From Xanthostigma xanthostigma (Eukaryota; Arthropoda; Insecta; Raphidioptera; Raphidiidae), in the NCBI GenBank assembly GCA_963575645.1, contig OY754472.1, positions 31,993,401 to 32,057,400 of the forward strand: a stretch of DNA of 64,000 bases, given 5' to 3'. A program made the translations under genes and the position numbers. Positions 55,811 through 64,000 of the stretch are shown here, piece by piece (the stretch's first letter is position 1; every line of letters starts with the position of its first letter). The notes beneath the pieces are model-generated. The model was not told the origin of the DNA and searched no databases. It saw only the letters and a program-made list of their open reading frames with translations.

Positions 55811-56566
55811 TGTAACACACCTCTTAACGCGCATCAGCCGATGGTAAAAATGCAGTGGAAGCGTAAACTAAGTTTTAAAAATTATAGCAGGACGCGAAAA
55901 AAAAAGGTATGTACAAATTAAAGGTTAATCAAGCCAAAGACAAAATGCAGGTAAATCAATAAAAAGAAATAAAAATAAGATTAAACTCAAAAGGAATTTA
56001 TTATGACTGAAGGTCACGAGCAAAAAAAAAGGTTAAGTTTTACAGTACCCAAAATACAATAGAACAAGAATTTACTATTTTAAAACATGCATGTAAAGAA
56101 AAAACAATTTTTACAACAAAAATATTAACAATGATAAAAAATGTATTAACAAAATTAAAATAATATAATAAAACACATTACCCGAAAATAAAAAATGAAT
56201 AAAAGAACAAAGAAACAGATTAAAAAAAAATTATATTTTCAACAAAGATTTTGGTGGAAGGAGATTCCACCGATCTTGTTGCTTGCTAATCCGGACGCCA
56301 ACTGTCTCTTAAAAAAAAAGGCTCTCTTTATTAAAATAATTTTTGCAGGTAGGGTGGACGTAACAGATTAAAAACGAAGGTGAAAAACGAAATAAAATAA
56401 TTATGTAAGTTAAAAATGTTAGAATTAAAACTGATTTAAAAAAAGGGGTGTATAAATAGTTGCCTACTTAAAGGCGAATAAAAAAAAATTAAAAATTATG
56501 GATAAAAATTAAAAATAAACTAATGAATACAGAATGACAGAAAATTAAAAAAGGCATTATGTTACA
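55811..56566 (-). repeat. Gypsy 5' LTR
   Basis: 756 bp, nearly identical to 50640-51395; the two visible differences are single-base changes in A-runs that cancel in length. Confidence 0.93.
56451..56458 (-). promoter_or_regulatory. TATA-like element of the Gypsy promoter
   Basis: On the minus strand CTATTTATACACCCC lies in the 5' LTR and is the only clear TATA-type match. It should drive the genomic transcript toward gag. Confidence 0.45.
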
Positions 56567-56570
56567 GCTT
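56567..56570. repeat. Gypsy target-site duplication, right
   Basis: GCTT, identical to 50636-50639. Confidence 0.85.
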
Positions 56571-57124
56571 TCTTAATTACTTAAACATTAATAATTGAAT
56601 AAACGCGTGAACAATGCAATATATTAAATAAATAAATATGATGACCAAAACTGGATAACGTATGCACTACTTGTGGCCATGGTGTGGCCAAAAATAGTGC
56701 TTGTATATTTTTGATGTGCCAGTAGTAGCCATGGGCCAATTTATACATATTTTAGGTGATTATTGGTAAATTAATTTTTTTTTATAAATTATTAAGTTGT
56801 CTAAATAGTATATATAAATTAAACATTTCAGAAATATTAAGATTTCTAATAAATATCGATGATTACTTACCAGAGTCTTTCTTAAGATTCTTACTAAGAG
56901 TAATTAAAAATTGCTGAGATACACTGCGGGTCCAGATGTTTTTTCAATAATTATTGAAACTATACATTTGACAAGTATAGGATAGTATTCACAGTGCTGC
57001 CAACATATCTAAAAACTCTAGAAACATACTATATAATGCTATAGTACGAATGAAATGCTTAATATATCAATATAAATCTCAAAGTGGCCATAAATGGTAC
57101 AGTGGCCACAAACGGTACATCTAC

Positions 57125-57591
57125 TATAATCCTTGTTATTCCATGATATTAAGAATGTCTTGTAACAAGTTATGTAAAAATGCAGTAGCATTTTTTTAGT
57201 AATTCCAATATAATAATAAGTAATTAAGAAAATTGAATTAGCATTTCATTACTTTCTAGTGAGATCGCGCGCGGGCACACTCCAGTAATTAAATTAAAGC
57301 ATATAAAAAGTATAAACGCAGTCTCTATACGAAGATGAAATCTAGTTTTTCATTATCTTTCTATAGCTTTGTAAACACGGTTAGGTAATGCTATGAATAT
57401 GTTCAACTGGAAATAGAAGGAAATCTTATAAAAGAGAGTAAGAAATTCAACAAACTAATCAAAGCAAATGGAAACTAAGAAAAGTTTTCCGTATTCTTTT
57501 TATAATTTAATCTTTAAAAAAATGACACACATAGGAACTCTATTGACGATGTTATATGCATCATAGAAATTAAGTTGCTTTTTATTTAAAA
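57125..57591. other. AT-rich DNA, nothing recognised
   Basis: No supported feature between the split transposon and the Helitron-like end. Confidence 0.45.
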
Positions 57592-57720
57592 CTAGCGGTC
57601 CCGTCCGGCATCGCCCGAATTTATAGATTGCCACCATTTTTTCGTCGACTTACGTTCAGGCCCCTCTTTTCCTCTGGGGACTTGCCCAGGACCCCGCGAT
57701 CAATAGGGCCGCTCTAGTTT
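57592..57720 (-). mobile_element. Probable Helitron 3' end fragment
   Basis: On the minus strand the sequence ends GGACGGGACCGCTAG followed by T, like the three Helitrons, but the preceding sequence (CGGGCGATGCC) differs. The 5' end was not found. It may be a different Helitron family sharing terminal bases. Confidence 0.5.
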
Positions 57721-57845
57721 CTGCCAGATCACCGAAAGATAACCGATATTTATCACCGAAAAACATTTATTTGAAAAAATCAAACGGTATAATAACTGAC
57801 TACAATAAATCGTTATAATGTTGTTGTAGCAAGTATTGTTACATT

Positions 57846-57847
<2 letters not shown>

Positions 57848-57876
<29 letters not shown>

Positions 57877-57877
57877 A
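57848..57877. repeat. (CT)n microsatellite
   Basis: About 30 bases of uninterrupted CT dinucleotides. Confidence 0.95.
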
Positions 57878-57893
57878 TGTAATATTGTCTTAA

Positions 57894-58795
57894 GGGCGTA
57901 GTCTGGTGTTCGGGTATCGGAAAATCGAATTTATTTTTTTTACATTTTAAGTAGGTAAGTATAAAATATTGAGAAAATACTGTAAAAATTTTAGACCGAA
58001 ATATTAAATATTTACAAAGCTATAGCATATAGTCGAGAGCAGCAACGGTCTTACGGTAAGACTCTTACCCGTTCTTACCTCTCAATTATTATCAAGCTAC
58101 TTTTATACTCTCGCAAAGTAGAGCAAAAAAATTAGCAGAAAACGATGCCTTTGAAGAAACGGAGGGTTTACTATACACCAGACATAGCTGATTAGTGTAA
58201 ATATTCATTTTTATTTTTTTGTAAGAAATCTGAAATCAAAACTTTAAACACGTTTTTCTCAAAACTACGTTTTTGTAAGCGGCGCGGGTGATTGAAACAA
58301 TTGTATACAACCCATTGCTTTCAATTTTGCACAGGGTATTCTACACAACAATAGCTCCGTCTGGTACTAGAATTACTGAATTATAAAAATTATTTCAATT
58401 TTTTTAACCGATTTTCAACGACAAAATTACGATTTTCTCGTTGTTTTTTTTTTAAACCCGCCATTTTGTTATTAGTCAACAAAAATGTTTATTTCTAGTA
58501 CGGGATAGAGTCACAAGCCTACGAAACAATAACCAATTTAATTTTTATAATTCAGATGACCCCAAGTGACGTTATCACCCGCGGTACCCACCTACCTCCA
58601 TTTAAAGTGGTCTACTTTAGGTTAAAAAAAAAAACAATTATAAAATGGCGTAAAATTAAGCTAATTAAATTTTTTTTCTTAGCTTACGATATTAGTAAAA
58701 ACTTGTAACAAAATTGAAATGATTGTACATTATTTTGTTATTAAAAAAATGCCGAAATAAGAGTTGAAAACGAGCCTGAACATAGAACTACGTCC
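57894..58795. mobile_element. PiggyBac-like TTAA element, non-autonomous
   Basis: GGGCGTAGTCTGGTGTTCGG at the left and, inverted, GGACGTAGTTCTATGTTCAG at the right. TTAA flanks both (57890-57893 and 58796-58799). 902 bp, no transposase seen. The terminal bases differ from canonical piggyBac CCC ends, so the superfamily rests on the TTAA duplication. Confidence 0.6.
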
Positions 58796-58799
58796 TTAA

Positions 58800-60390
58800 T
58801 TACTTTTCCTTAGCTACGCAGGAAAAAGGAAGGTTGTTATTTATTGTAAAAAAAAATAATCTTACGATTACATCTAGAGAAAACAATTTATTTCGAATTG
58901 TTTAGAATTCAATTTTAAAGCGTTCTATTTATTTAAAGTAAGAACTTATTAAGTAGATAGTTACAGTACGAAGTCCTCATGATGCACTAGTTCGTCTTTT
59001 TTATTGGTGATTTCCATTTCAGCAAAAGCACATTTCTAAAACAGGGAATTGCACTGTATACTGACAGATTTTCGTCTCAATAGTCATTTGTACGTAACAG
59101 CATTGCCATCTCTGAACGAATCGCTCCCTAATGATCCAAGGTCTCACTTACATCTGAATTTGCCGTCTTCACATTCTAAGTACACAAGTTCATTTATACA
59201 GTGGCCATCGAAAGTACTCCTTCTGTTAATGCAGCGTGGAATGTACTCAATTAACGCTTTGCGCGCCTGAGTTCAGTTTCCTTGACCAGTATGTAGAAGT
59301 AAATTATAAGAGCTGTAAAAGTAACGAGAAATTGTGTACGCGTATGTATTCGTTACTTAAAGAACCAGTACCCGTTACTTTCGTATCGTTACGTTAGTCG
59401 TTACTTTTTATACGACATACAATCGTGTACTAACAGCATCAAGCATGTAGCATCGCATCGAGGCGCGTCGCATACGTGATACGATATGACTTCGTTCGTA
59501 TTTTATTTACTGTACTGAATAGTGAATATTATATACGTAAGAATAATCCCGAATATCACAATAACACCGCAATAAAATCAACTAATTTCAAAACTACTAT
59601 ATAATATACAGTATGTAAACACGTAAGGTGCACATAGGGAAATTAACATTGGGAAAAATGACTGGATCAGAGTGAGCCTTGAAATCTTGCTTTTCAATTT
59701 GACAGATAATATTCTTTTGCAAAATGAATGTAAGTCACTTTTGACGCGCACTGTATACTATATACCACTGCAGTATTAGAATGTGACTCACACCATCTCC
59801 GTATTTTAGATGTTTGTAACAATCTAACTGCACATCTGGGTTTCAATGCGTAAGTAGAAATACTTAGACTGTGAATATCTTTTGCTAGATAGATAGTTAG
59901 ATTTAAATAAGTAATATAATGTACGTAATTTGAAATTTTATTTTACTGTTTTAAATTTTTAAACGTAATATCGAATTTTATATTGCTGAGAAAATTGTTA
60001 CATATGTGTCTAGGTTTTCCTGTTACACGTAGTTGACCACAAAATGTTATTTTTACAACGCTTTTATTAAAATGCTTCTTTAATAAGTTTTTCTGATATA
60101 GTCGGGAAAATTTTTAAGATCAACAGCTAAAGCTTTGAAATTTTACGTAGGTACTTGTGTTATAGATTCAAAATGGCGGACGACTCAAGATGTCGGATTA
60201 TTTTTTAACAACACGTTGATACATGGCCGTACCCAGGATTTTTGTAAGAGGGGGGTTAAAATGCAATTGTGCAGTTGTGTGATGGCGGAAAAGTAAATAC
60301 AATGTGATAACATAAAAATAAAAGCAAGACAAAATGTATACTCAAATTAAAAGCTATTAGGTGAAATTCATTACTTATTATATATTCGTT
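58800..60390. other. AT-rich DNA with short repeat fragments
   Basis: 59310-59420 has mirrored AAAAGTAACG / CGTTACTTTTT blocks, typical of a small hAT-like element, but borders are unclear. CGTACCCAGGATTTTTG near 60232 resembles a hAT end without a partner. The open frame at 59049-59270 is unsupported. Confidence 0.35.
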
Positions 60391-60490
60391 TCCACCATTT
60401 GTGACCCGCGCCTCCACCATTTGTGACGCGCGCCTCCACCATTTGTGACCCGCGCCTCCAACATATGTGACTCGTACTTCCACCACCGTA
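60391..60490. repeat. 22-bp minisatellite, about 4.5 units
   Basis: TCCACCATTTGTGACCCGCG units start at 60391, 60413, 60435 and 60457, with a decayed fifth. Confidence 0.85.
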
Positions 60491-61509
60491 CTAAAGATAA
60501 CCAAACATTTATACGAAAAGGGCAAGAATATTAAATTTAAATAAGAGACATTAAATTAGCCTTTAAATCCTTAATTATCATGCCAATAATTTCGGCATTC
60601 TGCAATGTGGGGCTGATAGATTATACTGGTTCAAAATTGCGTTACTGATTAACTAGAAAAAATAATCAATTTAACGTCATTTCGAAAACCAATGATTAAT
60701 TATTACTGGAGCTGAGTTTATTAGAATATTTTTCATGTTTTGATCTCTACTATCACCTGTCAAGACGTAGAAAGTGTTTAGAAGTGAAACTTTATAGGGG
60801 GGTAAATTGACCGACAAACGTGAAATGAAACGCTTCCCCTTCTCCGACTTCAACCGTCAGTTGAAAGTGGAAAAATCTTTTCTACTCTCTTTGTCAAAGC
60901 GTCATGTCATGCACTCTGTGTACTCTACACGCATGCGCAGTGCGTATTGTGTGTGTGTATACGTAGGCTTTATCTATAGCCACGGTAACAAATTGCACAT
61001 CACCATTGAAATAATGAAATCGTAAACAAATGCTAGAACCTAAGAAGTTTCACTTCTAGCGCACGAGAGTCTTAACGCATGTTTATTAACACCGTGTGTT
61101 TTATTATTGCGTATTGTTAAATATATTAAAAGTTTAAATTAATCTGGCTATACATTGAAGGCCCGACATTGTGCATTATTATAATTGTTAAAAAACTTGT
61201 CGATATTGTTTATGAGTTTTGAATTTTTCTGAAGACACGCAATATCAGAGTCTATGCCCTACGGTGCAGGACAGCGATATTGGATTCTTTGGTTCAGCTA
61301 CATGTTGAACGGCTGAATTCAGTGACGTGCGTAGAATTTGCTGTGTGCAGGGAAATGTGTTTTTTATTGGGAAACCAATGTCTTCTATATAAAATAAGTC
61401 TCAAAAATCGACTTCCAAACGAGATGATAGGGAAATAATTTCTAATCAAAATAACCATAAATGTGGCTATTCAAAAGTTATTTTAATTTTTGTATTTTGC
61501 TCTGAAATC
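60491..61509. other. Unassigned DNA
   Basis: The frame at 60807-61025 lies in a somewhat GC-richer patch with an ACGCATGCGCAGTGCG motif at 60943. No exon is supported. Confidence 0.35.
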
Positions 61510-61517
61510 GTCTAATG

Positions 61518-61796
61518 CAGGTGTGGCAAACCTTTGACACGCAACAGATTATTGTTGACATGGCATTGATTGATGTGCAAAATCGAAATAAGTAAAAATA
61601 TGCTAAATGCCGAAAACAATTGAGTAGGTATCACCAAATATCAAATACGAAAAAGTGTCATGGCGCTCAATGTATTATCAATACTATAATTTTTATCTAT
61701 GTTTGGTTCATTTATTTAGTTGTTTGTCGGCACGTCCTGGCTACATATTTTTTAAAAAAAATTGGCACGTAGGTGTAGAAAAGTTCGCCACCCCTG
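61518..61796. mobile_element. hAT MITE with 8-bp duplication
   Basis: CAGGTGTGGCAAACCTTTGA at the left; AAAAGTTCGCCACCCCTG at the right. Flanks GTCTAATG (61510-61517) and GTCTAGTG (61797-61804) agree at seven of eight bases. Confidence 0.8.
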
Positions 61797-61902
61797 GTCT
61801 AGTGCATATAAGAGTTTTTTTTATTAATATAATCCTGAAGGGTCTACTTTATCAGAAAAATCATTTTCATAAATTCTGTTATCAACTATCAAATAAAAAA
61901 AA

Positions 61903-63000
61903 TGGATACGTTTAAGAAAAAAATGAAAAGACCTTATGGTATTTGGTTCTCGGTTAAATTCATCAAAAATTGTTTTATTTTATAGTTCAAGGATCACTAA
62001 GAAAAAGTAGGTATCCATGTGCGCATAGCCTAAAAACCGATAGATTTTTAACTACAAATATGTTTAGTGAGATTTTAGATATAGGTATGGATATCCATTG
62101 AATTCACAATCCTAAGCTCCAGAAATATATTTTCGAGTGCGCTGAATTGAATATGACATTATTATTTTATAGTGTGACCTGTGCGAATTATTCGCACTAA
62201 ATAAGTATAATAATTATCACTTTACAAAATTATTTTTTAAATATGATTGCAGGTATTCAATTCGTTTCTAATTTTGCACACTGCTTATAACGTTCTTCTT
62301 TTTGTTGTATTACAATATGAAGCTCAGATAACAGATCGAAGAAATAATTTACTAAAATTGTCATATAGAGGCGCAAGTAGCAAAAGCGTTGAGCTAAGCC
62401 GTCAGATGGCATCATGCAGCATTGCTGTGACGTTGTTCAGCGTTGCTCGCTGTTTCAAAATTAAAGTCGTCAGGCAGTATGCAGTATTGTGTCTTAATGT
62501 ATATATTATGAAAATAAAAGCCGTCAGATGGCAGACGTTGTTCAGCGTTGCTAATAATTAATTAATTTACAAAAACAAAAGCAGTAATAAATTTTTTAGT
62601 TGTCGATGTCAGTAGAGCAAGCAATTATCTGTAAAATGATACATAATTTATGTGGAGAAATTGTGTGGTTTTTTCTAAAAAGGGAGGCAAACATCTAAAC
62701 CTTAACGTATAAATATATATGATACAGGGTGACACCTTCTAACATTACCTAGTTTTCGACTATTTTTATATTTCAAAAAAAAAGAACAACAGGTGAAAAT
62801 GGAGCATGTTTGCAAACGCAATGGATATCCCTAAATCTAAAATCTCGTTAAACATATCTGTAGCTAAAAATCGATTAATTTTTAGGCTATGCGCCCATGA
62901 ACACTTTTTCTTAGTGACCATTAAACTATAAAATAAAACCATTTTCAATCAATGTAACCGAGAACCAAATCCCGTGAAGTTTGAGAGGGGTCCTTTAAGT
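61903..63000. mobile_element. Element with about 170-bp inverted subterminal arms
   Basis: TATTTGGTTCTCGGTT, AAAATTGTTTTATTTTATAG, CATAGCCTAAAAACCGATAG and GGTATGGATATCCATTG (61930-62102) return inverted at 62817-62995. The centre (62102-62816) includes a partial direct repeat of GCCGTCAGATGGCA and GACGTTGTTCAGCGTTGCT. No transposase or duplication was recognised. Confidence 0.55.
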
Positions 63001-63150
63001 GGACTGGTTTGAGTTATTTATGTCAAGCCAGCCAAATTAAATTTCTACAATGTACCATTAAATATCCACGACAAAAAGTATATTTAACTCCTGGCACTGT
63101 TTTCTTTTTAAGTATAAACATCTCCGAATACCTGATCAAATAGCACGCCA

Positions 63151-63423
63151 GTGTACCACAGTTTAAACACGAACCTTTGTACATACATCGTACCCTTTGC
63201 AATTGACGGGATCTTCGAGTCCCATTCCCGTAATATCCCGTCTGGGGAGTACCGCGCGCTCTGGTTTTTCATTTCGCTTCGCCGACACGATATCTTGACT
63301 CGCCGTTCTCCAGTCGACCAGCTACTCAAATACAGTCTCTTCTACATGGATTCCCTCTTTCTAAACGCAAATACACTATGTATAGTACTTATAGTTCGCC
63401 CGTTAGGAGGCGATACGATGTGA
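63151..63423. other. GC-richer island with open frames on both strands
   Basis: A 90-codon plus-strand frame and a 73-codon minus-strand frame overlap here. The base composition suggests an exon, but neither frame has a recognisable domain or well-placed splice sites. I leave it unassigned. Confidence 0.2.
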
Positions 63424-63517
63424 ATAAAAATTGACCAAGCAGAACGAGTTTCATGATAAAACTTAAAAAATTAATTATTAAAAAGAAAAGAAACGCGACA
63501 GCACAGAAATGAAACTA

Positions 63518-63635
63518 ATTGACCTAAAAAATATGAGAACCCTTTCAAAAATAAATGGAAGAGACCAATGGGTCCCTACCATTGGTCTCTTCCATTTATT
63601 TTTGAATCGGTTCTCATTTTCTATCTTGTTTTCTT
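63518..63635. repeat. Near-perfect hairpin
   Basis: TGAGAACC...TTTCAAAAATAAATGG and AAGAGACCAATGG pair with CCATTGGTCTCTTCCATTTA and TTTTTGAATCGGTTCTCA around a loop of about 9 bases near 63573. The inner 25 pairs are perfect. Confidence 0.8.
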
Positions 63636-63647
63636 CTTTTTAAAAAT

Positions 63648-64000
63648 TCCAGCCAATTGGGCGACGGGACCATTCCAACTTCAAAAATGTTGACATTTGA
63701 TTATAATAAAAAAAATAAAATATCTGATATCGTGTGAGGTGACGCGGGTAATTGCTAGTATTGAATATGATATTTGCTATTCGTTGCCATGGCTACCTAC
63801 ATAATATGTTTCACGTCATGTAAACGTTAATCAAAGCATGCCGAACTAGTTTATTTCTGACAGATCCATAAAACAAAAGAGCGGCTGATTTTTTTTTTCA
63901 AAATATTTCCGAAACTATAAAGCTTAGAAAAAAAATTTTTAGTGGAACTTTCTTGAAAAAATAAATAAAATAATAAGCCGTTATGAAAAGTATACCATTA
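63648..64000 (-). repeat. Family B copy cut by the window end
   Basis: Runs parallel to 26452-26820: AATTCCAGCCAATTGGGCGA, GGTGACGCGGGTAATTGCTA, TTTATTTCTGACAGATCCAT, then AATAAGCCGTTATGAAAAGT at the edge. Confidence 0.75.

Larger units (their letters stand above)
50640..56566 (-). mobile_element. Complete Ty3/Gypsy LTR retrotransposon
   Basis: 5.9 kb on the minus strand: 5' LTR (55811-56566), primer site, gag, pol (protease, RT, RNase H, integrase), a short purine-rich tract (GTGTGGGTGGA in the minus sense at 51396-51406) and 3' LTR (50640-51395). The LTRs begin TGTAAC and end GTTACA, both are 756 bp, and by eye they differ only in two homopolymer lengths. GCTT is duplicated at the insertion site. 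There is no env-like frame between pol and the 3' LTR (about 90 bp). All parts look intact, so it is recent and potentially competent. Confidence 0.95.
49967..57124. mobile_element. DNA transposon split by the Gypsy insertion
   Basis: A perfect 23-bp inverted repeat begins GTAGATGTACCGTTTGTGGC at 49967 and is mirrored at 57102-57124. GTGGCCA motifs recur beneath both ends (near 50170-50220 and 56665-56735). Without the Gypsy element (50640-56566 plus one 4-bp duplicate) it is about 1.2 kb. TATA-like bases flank both sides, but the duplication is not certain. It has no transposase; the superfamily is unassigned. Confidence 0.75.

Noticed and set aside
1..64000. CRISPR arrays or bacterial operons
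   Set aside because: No evenly spaced short repeats with unique spacers; tandem arrays here (125, 85, 58 and 22 bp) are contiguous satellites, and gene structure is eukaryotic.

Overview
The window looks like AT-rich, repeat-dense nuclear DNA of an arthropod, most likely an insect. The reasons are: introns with GT/AG borders; an exon of a neuronal-type immunoglobulin-superfamily gene; Helitrons whose ends match the type described from Lepidoptera and other insects; a short arthropod-wide repeat; and hAT, PIF/Harbinger, pogo, Ty3/Gypsy and LINE sequences typical of insects. I cannot name the species. No bacterial-style gene is present.

Host genes are sparse and appear only as isolated exons. 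(1) On the minus strand, 27774 down to 25862 and perhaps 22321, three exons with matching phases encode a small secreted Thr/Ser/Pro-rich protein; a fourth, terminal exon is tentative. (2) On the plus strand, 31776-31982 is a phase 1-1 exon holding the first half of an Ig domain. (3) On the plus strand, 42397-42601 is a candidate exon with one membrane helix. An exon-like but apparently non-coding segment with strong splice sites lies at 44178-44307.

Most of the rest is mobile DNA, much of it nested. The largest item is a structurally complete Ty3/Gypsy retrotransposon (50640-56566, minus strand) with 756-bp LTRs, a 4-bp target duplication, a primer site matching initiator tRNA-Met, and gag and pol in a -1 frame relation across an A AAA AAC site. 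It sits inside an older DNA transposon (ends 49967 and 57124). A 5'-truncated LINE (17692-20183, minus) is flanked by a perfect 19-bp duplication. Three Helitrons (5087-5716 minus, 15983-16727 plus, 37986-38714 plus) each carry a tRNA-Lys-like sequence. Non-autonomous DNA elements with recognisable target duplications include hAT (2194, 10221, 11971, 33326 with 33360 nested in it, 44996, 46679, 61518), PIF/Harbinger-like (13056, 20213, 32154), pogo-like (29814), a piggyBac-like TTAA element (57894) and a TA-flanked palindrome (1171).

Five further dispersed families are labelled B to F here. Family B contains the palindrome GCGCATGCGC, present as a four-unit 125-bp tandem array at 8330-8810. 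Family C has three near-identical copies of about 585 bp plus one chimeric copy. Family D is palindromic. Family E is linked to tRNA-like modules. Family F is a short motif. Apart from the insertion-prone introns of the three host loci, no operon-like or pathway logic is visible; the organisation is one of repeated nested transposition. Coordinates were worked out by eye and may be off by a few bases.
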